Below, piece by piece: positions 7,665 to 17,667 of a stretch of DNA of 64,000 bases (position 1 is its first letter; each line of letters opens with the position of its first letter). Under the pieces are notes generated by a model. The model was given only the letters and a program-made list of their open reading frames with translations, was not told the DNA's origin and did no database searches. A program made the position numbers and the translations under genes. The stretch is from an uncultured Clostridia bacterium (GTDB lineage: Bacteria; Bacillota; Clostridia; UMGS1810): NCBI GenBank assembly GCA_934481345.1, contig CAKSPF010000005.1, forward strand, positions 124,001-188,000, given 5' to 3'.

Positions 7665-9651
7665 GAGAATTTTCAGTTTAATATTTTCTGCAGCAGGATA
7701 TTACATATGGCTTTTGTATGTGTGTGCCGCTGCCGTATGCCTGTACGATTACCGTCCGGGAGCAGTTATCGCTGCCGTTGCAAGTATTTGTCTTGCTGTG
7801 GCTGTTGCTACCGGTGCGGTTCGGAGAAATTCCGTAAAAAAATTTGTTGAAACACTGAGCAGCGGCATGAACGAAACCGAAAAAGCAGCTATGGGCGACG
7901 GCCTTTTGCCGACGGCGATTATTCGCGGCGACGGTATAATTGCATGGACAAACAAGGCTTTTGAAGATGTTGCAGGTCTTAAATCTTCTGTTAATTTGCA
8001 TATAAAAGAAATTATACCTGAGTTTAATATAAAGAATTATACTTCAAATTTAAATAATGATGTAAAAGAGCTTACACATAACGGAAAATTATATCAGATT
8101 AAGATGACATGCTCCGATAACACGGACGATAAACTGTTCGGCAGATATTATGCAGTATATTTTAATGACTGCACGGAGCTTTACAACTTAAGACAGAAAT
8201 ATGATGAAGAAACTTTTGTCAGCGCTGTAATCCTCGTAGATAATTATGATGATGTGATGCAGGATATATCCGGAACCGATAAACCAAAAATTTCTGCCGC
8301 GATAGAAGAAACGCTTAATGCATTCGCGCAAAGCGCAGACGGTGTAATGAAGCAGTACGAAAAAGATAAATTTCTTTTTTATTTTTCAAAAGCCGGTTTG
8401 GACAAATTTATAGAAAAAAAGTTCGATATTCTTGACAAAATAAAGGAAATATCCGTTGGCAACAAGCTTCCTCCCACAATAAGCATGGGTATAGGCTATG
8501 GCGGCGAAACAATGGCGCAGGATGATGCATTTTCTTATTCTGCTCTTGATATGGCTCTCGGACGCGGCGGCGATCAGGTTATAGTAAAAAGCTATGAAAA
8601 ATATATGTTTTTCGGCGGCAAATCCCAGGAAACCGAGAAACGCACAAGAGTTAAAGCGCGTGTTGTAGCATATGCAATGCGCCAGCTTGTAAGCGAAAGC
8701 GACGACATTATAATTATGGGCCACAAATATGCCGATGCTGATGTTTTCGGTGCGGCAATAGGACTCTACAGAGCTATTAAATATCTCGGAAAGTCATGTA
8801 AAATTGTGATGGAAACATATAATAAAACCGTTGCAAGAATACTCGAAAGATTTACTGATGACGAATACAATGACGTTATTATAAATAAAGCATATGCAAA
8901 TGAAATAATAAGCAAAAAAACTTTGGTTTTTGTTGTAGATACGCACGTCAAGGCTATCCTTGAAGAACCCTCGCTTCTTGATGTAAGCAAACGTGTTGTG
9001 GTAATCGATCACCACCGAAGAAGTACGGATTTTATACAAAATCCGCTCATTGCCTATCATGAACCGTATGCTTCTTCAACCGCCGAACTTGTGACGGAAA
9101 TTCTTCAATATGTGGGCGACGGCATCAAGCCCCGCAAATGCGAAGCCGAAGCCATGTACGCAGGCATGTATCTTGACACAAAGAATTTTACATTTAAAAC
9201 AGGTGTTCGTACATTTGAAGCAGCATCATATTTAAAAAGACTCGGTGTTGACACCGTATCTGTAAAAAAGCTGTTCCAGATTGATATGAATACATTTACA
9301 AAAAAGTGGTCTATCATGGAGAATGCAACCACCTATAAGCACAGTGTTTCAATCGCCACCTGCCTTAAAAATGATACGGATATGCAGACAATTGTGGCGC
9401 AGGTTGCTGATGAAATGCTGAATATCACCGATATTACAGCCTCGTTTGTTGTGTGCGATATGGGTGGAACCGTAATTATCAGCGCGCGTTCTTTGGGCGA
9501 TTACAATGTTCAGGTTATCATGGAAAAGCTCGGCGGCGGCGGACATATGACTGTTGCGGCAGCACAGCTTCCGGGTATCAACAATGAAATGGCGGTAAGC
9601 AAGCTCAAAGATGCTATTGACGAATACTTAACAGAAAACAGGAGGAATTAA
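7654..9651 (+). CDS. gdpP: GdpP-type cyclic-di-AMP phosphodiesterase
   Basis: 665 residues. ATG 7654 follows AAAGGTGA by about 5 bp; the GTG at 7645 is part of that site. Domains in order: two N-terminal membrane helices (about residues 8-55), a PAS-like domain (about 75-175), a degenerate GGDEF domain (about 180-310), then a DHH-DHHA1 phosphoesterase. The DHH metal ligands are visible in GHKYADADVFGAA, VFVVDTH and VVVIDHHRRS, and the DHHA1 signature in EKLGGGGHMTVAAAQ. This matches B. subtilis GdpP (about 659 aa), which degrades c-di-AMP to pApA and controls K+ and cell-wall homeostasis. A second DHH enzyme, NrnA, is encoded at 23234-24187 and could take up the pApA product. Confidence 0.94.
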   Translation: MKTKRIFSLIFSAAGYYIWLLYVCAAAVCLYDYRPGAVIAAVASICLAVAVATGAVRRNSVKKFVETLSSGMNETEKAAMGDGLLPTAIIRGDGIIAWTNKAFEDVAGLKSSVNLHIKEIIPEFNIKNYTSNLNNDVKELTHNGKLYQIKMTCSDNTDDKLFGRYYAVYFNDCTELYNLRQKYDEETFVSAVILVDNYDDVMQDISGTDKPKISAAIEETLNAFAQSADGVMKQYEKDKFLFYFSKAGLDKFIEKKFDILDKIKEISVGNKLPPTISMGIGYGGETMAQDDAFSYSALDMALGRGGDQVIVKSYEKYMFFGGKSQETEKRTRVKARVVAYAMRQLVSESDDIIIMGHKYADADVFGAAIGLYRAIKYLGKSCKIVMETYNKTVARILERFTDDEYNDVIINKAYANEIISKKTLVFVVDTHVKAILEEPSLLDVSKRVVVIDHHRRSTDFIQNPLIAYHEPYASSTAELVTEILQYVGDGIKPRKCEAEAMYAGMYLDTKNFTFKTGVRTFEAASYLKRLGVDTVSVKKLFQIDMNTFTKKWSIMENATTYKHSVSIATCLKNDTDMQTIVAQVADEMLNITDITASFVVCDMGGTVIISARSLGDYNVQVIMEKLGGGGHMTVAAAQLPGINNEMAVSKLKDAIDEYLTENRRN

Positions 9652-9653
9652 CA

Positions 9654-10100
9654 ATGAAAGTTATCTTTATCAAAGATTTAAAAGGTCAGGGCAAAGTCGG
9701 TGACCAAAAAAATATAAGCGATGGTTATGCAAAAAACTATCTTATACCAAAGGGATATGCCATTGAAGCTACATCTGCAAATCTCAATGACTTAAAAGGT
9801 AAGAAGGAATCACAGGCATACAAAAAAGAGCAGGATATTATGCATGCAGAGCAGTTAAAGAAGTCGCTTGCGGATTTAACTGTTACAATAAAAACCAAAT
9901 CCGGCGAAAACGGAAAACTCTTCGGTTCAATAACATCAAAGGATATATCGGAAGAATTGAAAAAGCAGCATAATATAGAAATTGATAAGAAAAAAATTGT
10001 TTTGCCCGACGGAATTAAAGTAACAGGAAGCTTTTCGGTTGATGTAAAGCTCTACCCTTCTATTTCGGGAAAACTCAACGTTTCGGTTGTCAGCGAATAA
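9654..10100 (+). CDS. rplI: Large ribosomal subunit protein bL9
   Basis: 148 residues, the family's normal length. The N-terminal rRNA-binding domain MKVIFIKDLKGQGKVGDQKNISDGYAKNYLIPKG is diagnostic in composition and spacing (shown here only as motif KVGDQKNISDGYAKNYL). A charged connecting helix leads to the C-terminal domain with GKLFGSITSKDI. It lies 2 bp after gdpP, the standard order in Bacillota. Confidence 0.98.
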   Translation: MKVIFIKDLKGQGKVGDQKNISDGYAKNYLIPKGYAIEATSANLNDLKGKKESQAYKKEQDIMHAEQLKKSLADLTVTIKTKSGENGKLFGSITSKDISEELKKQHNIEIDKKKIVLPDGIKVTGSFSVDVKLYPSISGKLNVSVVSE

Positions 10101-10122
10101 TAATTTTACGGGAGTGATACCT

Positions 10123-11457
10123 TTGGCAAACGATGCAGTACGCAGTATGCCATGCAGTATAGAAGCCGAACAGTATGTTCTCGGCGCTGTAATATTTGAT
10201 AATGAGTGCATCGGCGATATTGTGTCTGTTCTGAAACCGGATGATTTTTATCTTGAACAGCACAAAAGAATATTTGAAGCAATGATTAATATATCAAACC
10301 GCGCCGAACCTATAGACCTTATTACATTAAAAAGCGAGCTTGAAAGCATATTTGACAGTATTGGCGGTGTGGATTACCTTACCCAGCTTTATTTGATGGT
10401 TTCCACGACTGCTAATTTAAAATATCATATAAAAATTATTGAAGAAAAGGCTATTCTTCGCAGGCTTATCCGATCGGCAAATACGATAACAGAGCTTTGC
10501 TTTGATACGGCAAAAGATGTTCCTTTGGTTTTGAATTCTGCCGAAAATGAAATATATAAGGTTCTGCAAAGTAAAAAAATGTCTGATATGTACCCGATTA
10601 AGGATGTATTGGCAGAAAATCTTTCAAGGCTTGAACAGCTTATGAAAAACAATGCCAAAGTCACCGGAGTACCTACAGGCTTCAGGGATTTGGATCTCAG
10701 AACCACAGGCTTGCAGCCGTCTGACCTGGTTTTGATTGCCGCAAGGCCGGCAATGGGTAAAACCAGTTTTGCGCTTAACATTGCCACTAATGCGGCTGTA
10801 AGGCATAATGTACCTGTTGCAATATTCAGCCTCGAAATGAGCAAAGAACAGCTTGCAAACAGAATATTAAGCTCAGAAGCTCTCATATCAAGTGAAAAGC
10901 TTCGTATTGCAGATATAAACGGCGACGACATGGCTAAGCTTGCCATGTCCATCAACGAACTGTCAAAGGCACCGATTTATATTGATGATACAGCTGGTAT
11001 CACCGTTTCGGAAATCAAAGCTAAGTGCCGAAGACTTAAGCTAAAAAATAAACTTGGATTGGTTGTTATAGATTATTTGCAGCTTATTCAGGGTACAAGC
11101 CGTGAAGGACGACAGCAGGAGGTTTCCGAAAACAGCCGTTTGCTGAAAATTCTTGCTAAGGAACTTGATGTACCGGTAATAACACTTTCGCAGCTCAGCC
11201 GTGCTCCCGATCAAAGAACCGATCATCACCCTATGCTGAGCGATTTGAGAGAATCCGGCTCAATCGAGCAGGATGCAGATATGGTTATGTTTTTGTATCG
11301 TGAGGATTATTACGACCCGGAAACGGAAAAGAAAAATACGGTAGAATGTATGATTGCAAAGTTCAGAAACGGCAGTACGGGCAGCGTGGATCTCGGCTGG
11401 AGAGGAGAATTTACCAAATTTATGGATTTGGACAACTCTCACGGTGCACCGTTTTGA
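10123..11457 (+). CDS. dnaB: Replicative DNA helicase DnaB
   Basis: 444 residues. TTG 10123 is chosen as start because GGGAGTG (10110-10116) ends 6 bp upstream and the protein then begins MANDAVRSMPCSIEAEQ, the usual DnaB N-terminus (PxSxEAEQxVLG). The N-terminal primase-interaction domain covers about residues 12-115. The RecA-like domain has Walker A ARPAMGKTSFALN, a Walker B-like LVVIDYLQLI, and C-terminal motifs LSQLSRAPDQRTDHHP and SDLRESGSIEQDADMV. It is the ring helicase of the replication fork. It lies in the gdpP-rplI-dnaB operon. Confidence 0.98.
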   Translation: MANDAVRSMPCSIEAEQYVLGAVIFDNECIGDIVSVLKPDDFYLEQHKRIFEAMINISNRAEPIDLITLKSELESIFDSIGGVDYLTQLYLMVSTTANLKYHIKIIEEKAILRRLIRSANTITELCFDTAKDVPLVLNSAENEIYKVLQSKKMSDMYPIKDVLAENLSRLEQLMKNNAKVTGVPTGFRDLDLRTTGLQPSDLVLIAARPAMGKTSFALNIATNAAVRHNVPVAIFSLEMSKEQLANRILSSEALISSEKLRIADINGDDMAKLAMSINELSKAPIYIDDTAGITVSEIKAKCRRLKLKNKLGLVVIDYLQLIQGTSREGRQQEVSENSRLLKILAKELDVPVITLSQLSRAPDQRTDHHPMLSDLRESGSIEQDADMVMFLYREDYYDPETEKKNTVECMIAKFRNGSTGSVDLGWRGEFTKFMDLDNSHGAPF

Positions 11458-11474
11458 TTTAGTCTGGAGTTGGA

Positions 11475-12851
11475 TTGTTATTGAATTTGTTTGAAGAAAA
11501 TATTATTAAAACCGTACAAAAGTACAATATGATAACTGACGGTGACAGAATTGTAGTCGGGCTTTCGGGCGGTGCAGATTCATCTGCTATGTTGTGTGCA
11601 CTTAAAAATATCTGTAAAAACAAAAATGTAACTTTGGTTGCCGCTCATCTGAATCATGGCATACGCGGTCCGGAGGCAGAACGGGACGAGCTGTTTTCAA
11701 AAAAACTTGCAGACAGCTTTGATATATGCTTTGTTTCAAAGACTGTTTCCGTTCCCGATTACTGCAAGCTTCACAAAGTTTCGGAAGAAGCCGCCGGCAG
11801 AAAATTCAGATATGATTTTTTTGAAGAAGTATGCGAAAAATATCAGTGCAATAAAATTGCTGTGGCTCATAACAAAAACGACAAAGCCGAAACCGTTATT
11901 ATCAATCTGATACGCGGTGCGGGAATGTCGGGAATGTGTTCTATCCCGCCTGTAAACGGCAAAATAATAAGACCGCTCATCGAAACCGACAGAGCCGATA
12001 TAGAAACATATGCACATGATAACGGCATTGATTTTGTAACCGACTCTACAAATTGTATTGATATGTACACGCGAAATACAGTAAGAAATCAAATTATTAC
12101 AAAAATGCAATGTATTAACAGCAATGCGGTGAATAATATATTAAGGTGCAGCGCGATTTTGAATGAAGAAAATGATTTTGCCGAGAGTTATGTAACCTCT
12201 CTGAATGCTGTACAACTAAAAAACAATAAGGCGTACATTGCGAGAAATACATTTGAAAATGAACACCGCGCAATAAAAAAACGGCTTATTCTCAGAGCTT
12301 TTGAATTGTTTTGCGGTACAAAACTCAATATATCGTTTTCGCAGATTGATTTGGTGTTAAATTCTGCGAAAACAGGAAACAAATTTTACTTTTTTGGCAA
12401 TACGGTGCTTACCGTTGAAAACGAATACATCACTTTATCATACATCAGCGAAACTGAAGAATACGAATATTTTCCAACTATTCCGGGCAAGATAACCGTT
12501 GTTCAGACAAATACAGCTTATTGCTTCGAGCTTGTGTCTGAAATGGGTTCAAACAAACCGGACAGTATTTATCTTGATTATGATAAATTAGAAGGTAAAA
12601 AACTTGTTTTGCGCTCAAAAAAAGACGGCGATTGTTTTTCTCCGTCAGGCATGACAGGCACCAAAAAAATCAAAAAATTTTTTATAGACAATAAAATTCC
12701 GGCAAACCAAAGACTTTGCTATCCCCTGCTTCTGGCAGACGGCGAAACGGCGGCAGTTATTCCGCTGAGGGTAAGCAGGAATTATATCATAGATAATAAC
12801 ACAAAAAATATACTAAAGATTACTGTTTTGGGAGGCACAGATGTTAAATAA
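11475..12851 (+). CDS. tilS: tRNA(Ile)-lysidine synthase
   Basis: 458 residues. TTG 11475 lies 5 bp after GGAG; a second TTG at 11481 is also possible. TilS attaches lysine to C34 of tRNA-Ile(CAU) using ATP. The PP-loop motif VGLSGGADSSAM (about residues 28-39) and AAHLNHGIRGPEAERDE are diagnostic, and AVAHNKNDKAETVIINLIRGAG is the second conserved block. The C-terminal substrate-binding domains extend to KFFIDNKIPANQR and VSRNYIID. It overlaps hpt by 11 bp, the classic tilS-hpt-ftsH arrangement. Confidence 0.97.
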   Translation: MLLNLFEENIIKTVQKYNMITDGDRIVVGLSGGADSSAMLCALKNICKNKNVTLVAAHLNHGIRGPEAERDELFSKKLADSFDICFVSKTVSVPDYCKLHKVSEEAAGRKFRYDFFEEVCEKYQCNKIAVAHNKNDKAETVIINLIRGAGMSGMCSIPPVNGKIIRPLIETDRADIETYAHDNGIDFVTDSTNCIDMYTRNTVRNQIITKMQCINSNAVNNILRCSAILNEENDFAESYVTSLNAVQLKNNKAYIARNTFENEHRAIKKRLILRAFELFCGTKLNISFSQIDLVLNSAKTGNKFYFFGNTVLTVENEYITLSYISETEEYEYFPTIPGKITVVQTNTAYCFELVSEMGSNKPDSIYLDYDKLEGKKLVLRSKKDGDCFSPSGMTGTKKIKKFFIDNKIPANQRLCYPLLLADGETAAVIPLRVSRNYIIDNNTKNILKITVLGGTDVK

Positions 12852-13389
12852 CGAAATATGTGAAAAAGTACTGGTTTCAGAAAATCAGATAAAAGAAATT
12901 ACCGAAAGAATAGGAAAACAAATATCGGAAGATTACAAAAATGACGAAGTTGTTTTTGTGTCCATACTTAACGGATCATTTATGTTTACCGCAGATTTGC
13001 TGAAACATATAAATATTGATTGTCAGATAGACTTTATGCAGGTTTCCACTTACGGAAATTCTACTACTACAAGCGGCAATTTTGTAGTCAGAAAGGATTT
13101 GAGCTTTGATGTAACCGGAAAAAATGTCATAATTATTGAAGATATACTGGACACCGGATACACTATGAGAAATTTAATCGAGTATTTCAAGATTAAACAT
13201 GTAAAAAGTTTAAAAATTGCTACATTTATTGATAAACCGCTGAGAAGGACAGAAAAAAATGTTCGGGCGGATTATGTGGGTTATACAATGGAAACCGATG
13301 AGTTTATTGTCGGATACGGGCTTGACTATGCTCAAAAATACAGGAATTTGCCGTATATCGGAGTGCTTAGAAGTGAATTACATTCATAA
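12841..13389 (+). CDS. hpt: Hypoxanthine phosphoribosyltransferase
   Basis: 182 residues. Purine salvage enzyme making IMP and GMP from hypoxanthine or guanine and PRPP. The PRPP-binding motif VIIIEDILDTGYTM (about residues 98-111) is intact; VFVSILNGSFMF gives the pyrophosphate loop and FMQVSTYGNSTTTSG the flexible active-site loop. GGGAGG precedes the ATG and lies within the overlapping end of tilS. Confidence 0.97.
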   Translation: MLNNEICEKVLVSENQIKEITERIGKQISEDYKNDEVVFVSILNGSFMFTADLLKHINIDCQIDFMQVSTYGNSTTTSGNFVVRKDLSFDVTGKNVIIIEDILDTGYTMRNLIEYFKIKHVKSLKIATFIDKPLRRTEKNVRADYVGYTMETDEFIVGYGLDYAQKYRNLPYIGVLRSELHS

Positions 13390-13416
13390 TTATACACTAT
13401 TTGGGAGGCGATAGAT

Positions 13417-15285
13417 ATGAAGAAATACATAAAGGGTGTTGGCGTTTATGCCGCTCTGCTGCTTGTAATTTTCATGATTTACACTTTTATGAGCTATAGC
13501 GCTGAACAGCCTACAATCACCTTTTCGGAGCTTGTAGAAAGCATCAATCAGGGAAAAGTCAAAGAAATTAAAGTTATTGAGGACGAGGCGACCGTAACAT
13601 TTGCAGACGGCAAGGTATCCGATTGTGAAATCCAATCTGTTATGGTGCTCTATTCCTTTGCCGGCGAGAACATTAACAAACAGGTTGAAAAAGGAACTCT
13701 TAAACTCGAAATTGAAAAACCGACCAGTCCGCCGTGGTGGCTTACAATGCTCCCGTCGCTGATATTTATTGTTATTGTGATTGCATTCTGGATTTTTGTA
13801 ATGCGTCAGTCAAGAGGCGGAGCCGGTACAGGCACAATGAATTTCGGCAAGAGCCGGGCAAAGGTTCACATTAACGATAAGGATAAAATAACATTTAAGG
13901 ACGTTGCGGGTTCAGACGCTGAAAAAGGCGAGTTGGAAGAAATTGTTGAATTTTTAAAAGCTCCCGAAAAGTATAATTCTCTCGGAGCAAAAATCCCCCG
14001 CGGAGTTCTGCTTGTGGGACCTCCGGGAACCGGTAAAACTTTGCTTGCCAAGGCTGTTGCCGGAGAAGCAAACGTGCCGTTTTTCTCGATAAGCGGTTCG
14101 GATTTTGTAGAAATGTTTGTCGGTGTTGGTGCTTCGCGTGTAAGAGATTTGTTTGAACAGGCAAAAAAGAACAGCCCGAGTATAATATTTATAGATGAAA
14201 TCGATGCTGTCGGACGTCAGAGAGGTGCCGGACTCGGAGGCGGACATGACGAACGCGAGCAGACACTCAATCAGCTTCTTGTTGAGATGGACGGCTTCTC
14301 GGCAAATCAAGGCGTTATAGTAATTGCCGCAACTAACAGACCTGATATATTGGACAGCGCTCTTTTAAGACCGGGCCGTTTCGACCGTCAGGTTGTAGTT
14401 GATACTCCGGACATTAAAGGAAGAACAGAAATTCTTAAAATACATTCGAGAAAGAAACCGCTCGGCGACGACGTTGATTTGTCTGTTGTTGCAAAGACCA
14501 CGGCAGGCTTTACCGGCGCCGACCTTGCAAATCTTTTGAATGAAGCTGCCCTTCTTGCGGCTCGCCGTAATAAAAAGGTTATTAATATGCCCGATATTGA
14601 AGATGCAATGATTAAGGTTATGGTTGGTACGGAAAAGAAAACACGCAACATGGGTGAAAAAGAAAAACGCCTTACCGCATATCATGAAGCAGGCCATGCA
14701 ATTGTCACCAAGCTCCTGCCCTCACAGGATCCTGTACATCAGGTATCTATTATACCGCGCGGCAGAGCCGGCGGCTATACTATGAGTCTTCCGAGTGAAG
14801 ATAAATACTATAATACAAAAAATGACATGCTTGACGATATTATAGTATTGTTAGGCGGACGGGTAGCCGAAAAACTTGTGCTTGACGATATAAGCACCGG
14901 AGCTTCAAACGATATTGAACGTGCATCAAAAATCGCGCGCCAGATGGTTACAAAATTCGGCATGAGCGATAAACTCGGTCCTATCAATTACGGAAGCGAC
15001 AGCAATGAAATATTTATAGGCAGAGATTTTGCGCACTCCAAAAATTTCAGTGAAAAAGTATCTGCCGAAATAGATGATGAAGTAAGAAGTATTATAAACA
15101 ACTGCTACAATAGATGTTTTTCCATGATAAAAGAAAATAACGATAAGCTTGAAGCCGTTGCGCAGGCGCTTATTGAAAAAGAAAAAATCAGCGGAGAGGA
15201 ATTTGAACAAATATTTAATGAAAGCTTAATTTCTAAAACCGAAGAAATAACTGACGCTGATTCTCAGACCGATACGGAAGAATAA
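13417..15285 (+). CDS. ftsH: ATP-dependent zinc metalloprotease FtsH
   Basis: 622 residues. Two membrane helices frame an extracytoplasmic loop (about residues 8-25 and 110-130). The AAA domain carries Walker A GPPGTGKT, Walker B IIFIDEIDAVG and the SRH region ATNRPDILDSALLRPGRFD. The protease domain has the zinc motif HEAGH and a downstream Asp in LDDISTGASNDIERA. The acidic C-terminal tail (DADSQTDTEE) is common in Bacillota. FtsH degrades misfolded membrane and regulatory proteins. It is the last gene of the operon, before a strong terminator. Confidence 0.98.
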   Translation: MKKYIKGVGVYAALLLVIFMIYTFMSYSAEQPTITFSELVESINQGKVKEIKVIEDEATVTFADGKVSDCEIQSVMVLYSFAGENINKQVEKGTLKLEIEKPTSPPWWLTMLPSLIFIVIVIAFWIFVMRQSRGGAGTGTMNFGKSRAKVHINDKDKITFKDVAGSDAEKGELEEIVEFLKAPEKYNSLGAKIPRGVLLVGPPGTGKTLLAKAVAGEANVPFFSISGSDFVEMFVGVGASRVRDLFEQAKKNSPSIIFIDEIDAVGRQRGAGLGGGHDEREQTLNQLLVEMDGFSANQGVIVIAATNRPDILDSALLRPGRFDRQVVVDTPDIKGRTEILKIHSRKKPLGDDVDLSVVAKTTAGFTGADLANLLNEAALLAARRNKKVINMPDIEDAMIKVMVGTEKKTRNMGEKEKRLTAYHEAGHAIVTKLLPSQDPVHQVSIIPRGRAGGYTMSLPSEDKYYNTKNDMLDDIIVLLGGRVAEKLVLDDISTGASNDIERASKIARQMVTKFGMSDKLGPINYGSDSNEIFIGRDFAHSKNFSEKVSAEIDDEVRSIINNCYNRCFSMIKENNDKLEAVAQALIEKEKISGEEFEQIFNESLISKTEEITDADSQTDTEE

Positions 15286-15290
15286 CAGTA

Positions 15291-15325
15291 AAAATGCCTA
15301 TCTTAGTTAATAAGATAGGCATTTT
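15291..15325. terminator. Bidirectional terminator between ftsH and nfnB
   Basis: Perfect 15-bp arms AAAATGCCTATCTTA (15291-15305) and TAAGATAGGCATTTT (15311-15325) around GTTAA. It serves the convergent ftsH (+) and nfnB (-). Confidence 0.9.
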
Positions 15326-15339
15326 GATATTTATAAGTT

Positions 15340-16731
15340 TTATTTGTTTTTCAGTGCCTTGTCTATTGTTGCGGCAGCAGTTTTGCCTGCGCCCATTGCA
15401 AGAATAACAGTCGCAGCACCGGTGACAACATCTCCTCCGGCATATACCATTGCTTTTGAAGTAGCTCCGTCTTCATCAGCAACTATGCAACCCCATTTGT
15501 TTGTATCAAGACCGTCTGTAGTCTGTTTGATAAGCGGATTTGGAGTCTGACCGATTGCTATTACGGCAGTATCAATATCCAATACATGTTCGGAACCCTC
15601 AACAGGAACCGGTCTTCTTCTTCCGCTTGCATCCGGTTCGCCAAGTTCCATGTTTATAAGCTCTACGCCTTTTAGCCAGCCGTCATCTGTTCCGATAAAT
15701 TTTGTAGGATTCTGCAAAAGTGTAAATATAATTCCTTCTTCTTTTGCATGCATTATTTCTTCAGCTCTGGCAGGAAGTTCCTCAAAACCTCGTCTGTAAA
15801 CAATGTATACATTTTCTGCGCCAAGTCTTTTTGCACTTCTGGCAGCGTCCATTGCAACATTTCCGCCTCCGAATACAGCAACATTTTTGCCTATATAAAC
15901 CGGCGTGTCATATTCCGGGAATTTGTAGCCCTTCATAAGATTTATTCTTGTCAGAAATTCATTTGCGGAATATACACCGTTAAGTGTTTCGCCATCAATT
16001 TTCATAAATGACGGCAATCCTGCACCCGAACCGATATATACTGCGTCATATCCGAAATCATCAAATAATTCATCTACCAAAATTGTTTTTCCGATTATGA
16101 CGTTTTTCTCGATATCAACACCCATTTTTTCAAGCTTTGTGATTTCCTTCTGAACAATTTCTTTCGGAAGTCTGAATTCGGGAATACCGTACATAAGTAC
16201 GCCGCCGGCTGTGTGAAATGCTTCGTAAACAGTTACCTTATAGCCGAGCTTTGCCAAATCTCCGGCAACGGTAAGTCCGGACGGGCCGGAACCGACAACA
16301 GCAACTTTTTTGCCGTTGGGTTCTGCTACTTCAATATCATCGCTGCCGTTTTTCATGTGATAATCCGCAACAAAACGCTCAAGACGTCCTATACCCACCG
16401 GCTCGCCCTTTATACCTCTTACGCATTTGGACTCACACTGGCTTTCCTGCGGACATACTCTTCCGCAAATTGCAGGCAGTGCATTTGTTTCGGTTATTTT
16501 TTTGTATGCATCTTCAAATTTGCCTTCTGCAACCAAAGAAATAAATTCAGGTATTTTTACCGCCACAGGACATCCCTGCATACATGGCTTGTGTTTGCAA
16601 TTAAGACATCTTGCAGCCTCGTCCTTTGCCATAGCTTCGGTATAACCTGTTGTAACCTCGGAAAAGTTCTTGTTTCTTACATTCGGTTCCTGCTCCGGCA
16701 TCGGATTTTTTTTAAGTGACATATTAGGCAT
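15340..16731 (-). CDS. nfnB: NADPH-binding subunit of NADH-dependent ferredoxin:NADP+ oxidoreductase (NfnB/GltA-like)
   Basis: 463 residues. The N-terminus has the iron-sulfur pattern CLNCKHKPCMQGCPV and CGRVCPQESQCESKC, typical of glutamate-synthase small-subunit-like proteins. The FAD site is VAVVGSGPSGLTVAGDLAKLG (Rossmann GxGxxG) and the NADPH site VAVFGGGNVAMDAARSAKRLG. AIGQTPNPLIKQT and YAGGDVVTGAATVI close the FAD domain. Because it is paired with an NfnA-type subunit (8-bp overlap) and has no GltB partner nearby, the bifurcating Nfn complex is more likely than glutamate synthase. Nfn couples NADH and reduced ferredoxin to NADP+ reduction; the adjacent NADP-type gdhA would be a consumer of that NADPH (inference). 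Confidence 0.9.
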   Translation of the reverse strand: MPNMSLKKNPMPEQEPNVRNKNFSEVTTGYTEAMAKDEAARCLNCKHKPCMQGCPVAVKIPEFISLVAEGKFEDAYKKITETNALPAICGRVCPQESQCESKCVRGIKGEPVGIGRLERFVADYHMKNGSDDIEVAEPNGKKVAVVGSGPSGLTVAGDLAKLGYKVTVYEAFHTAGGVLMYGIPEFRLPKEIVQKEITKLEKMGVDIEKNVIIGKTILVDELFDDFGYDAVYIGSGAGLPSFMKIDGETLNGVYSANEFLTRINLMKGYKFPEYDTPVYIGKNVAVFGGGNVAMDAARSAKRLGAENVYIVYRRGFEELPARAEEIMHAKEEGIIFTLLQNPTKFIGTDDGWLKGVELINMELGEPDASGRRRPVPVEGSEHVLDIDTAVIAIGQTPNPLIKQTTDGLDTNKWGCIVADEDGATSKAMVYAGGDVVTGAATVILAMGAGKTAAATIDKALKNK

Positions 16732-17572
16732 TGTTATCCCTCCCTATTCTGCACTTGCCTTTTTCGCATGCTGTTTTTTCGTAATCTTTAAACATCTTTT
16801 GTCTGTTTAATGCACAGTGCCAGTCAATAAGATGACCGTCAAAATCGGGGCCGTCCACACAGGCAAACTTTGTTTTGCCGTCGACTATAACCCGGCATCC
16901 GCCGCACATTCCGGTTCCGTCAATCATAACGGGATTCATCGAAACCGTGGTAGGTATATTATATTTTGCGGTAACATCGCAAACGGCTTTCATCATTACA
17001 AGAGGTCCGATTGCTATTACTTCGTCAAATTTTTCACCGTTTTCAATTTCTTCTGTCAACCTGTCCGTTACAAAGCCTTTTATGCCGTTAGAGCCATCGT
17101 CGGTTGTAATTATAAGCTTATCAGATACTTTTTGAAGTTCGTCTTCAAGTATAACAAGGTCTTTATTTCTAAAACCGGTTATAACGGTAACATTTGCACC
17201 GAGCGAATGCAGTTTTTTCGCCTGCGGATATGCAATTGCCGTTCCGAGTCCGCCGCCTATAACAGCAACTTTCTTCAAACCTTCAAGCGGTGTAGGCGTA
17301 CCCAGAGGACCGGCAAAATCCGATATACAATCACCCTCGTCGTATAAAGAAAGCTCCTTGGTGGTTTTACCTACAATCTGCACAATAATCGTTACTGTGC
17401 CCTTTTTTCTGTCAAAATCCGCTATGGTAAACGGTACTCTTTCGCCGTATTCATCAGTACGCAGAATAATAAACTGCCCGGGCTCTACCCTTCGTGCAAC
17501 AAGCGGAGCCTCAACTTCCATCAGAAATATCTGAGGATTCAAAACTTTTTTGGTTACTATTTTGTATGACAC
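16724..17572 (-). CDS. nfnA: NfnA-type FAD/[2Fe-2S] subunit (sulfide dehydrogenase/DHODH electron-transfer-like)
   Basis: 282 residues. GTG 17572 is preferred as start: GGGAGTG lies about 8 bp upstream and the protein then begins MSYKIVTKKVL like its relatives; the ATG at 17587 would contain that site. The ferredoxin-NADP reductase-type flavin domain has ERVPFTIAD. The nucleotide-binding domain has VAVIGGGLGTAIAYPQAK. The C-terminal [2Fe-2S] ligands appear in DGTGMCGGCRVIV and FACVDGPDFDGH. First gene of the nfnA-nfnB operon. Confidence 0.9.
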   Translation of the reverse strand: MSYKIVTKKVLNPQIFLMEVEAPLVARRVEPGQFIILRTDEYGERVPFTIADFDRKKGTVTIIVQIVGKTTKELSLYDEGDCISDFAGPLGTPTPLEGLKKVAVIGGGLGTAIAYPQAKKLHSLGANVTVITGFRNKDLVILEDELQKVSDKLIITTDDGSNGIKGFVTDRLTEEIENGEKFDEVIAIGPLVMMKAVCDVTAKYNIPTTVSMNPVMIDGTGMCGGCRVIVDGKTKFACVDGPDFDGHLIDWHCALNRQKMFKDYEKTACEKGKCRIGRDNNA

Positions 17573-17638
17573 CCGTAACACTCCCATCAGTATTTTTGCA
17601 TCAGTAAATCTACAAATGCCTTATAAAACATATAATTT

Positions 17639-17667
17639 ATTGTATCACATGAGATTTTTGATGTCAA
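17639..17667 (-). promoter_or_regulatory. nfnAB promoter
   Basis: Minus-strand TTGACA (17667-17662), a 17-bp spacer and TACAAT (17644-17639): a full -35 match and five of six at -10, about 65 bp before the nfnA start. Confidence 0.75.

Noticed and set aside
15340..16731. Glutamate synthase small subunit (GltD)
   Set aside because: No GltB gene nearby, and the gene overlaps an NfnA-type [2Fe-2S] subunit gene, which points to the Nfn complex.
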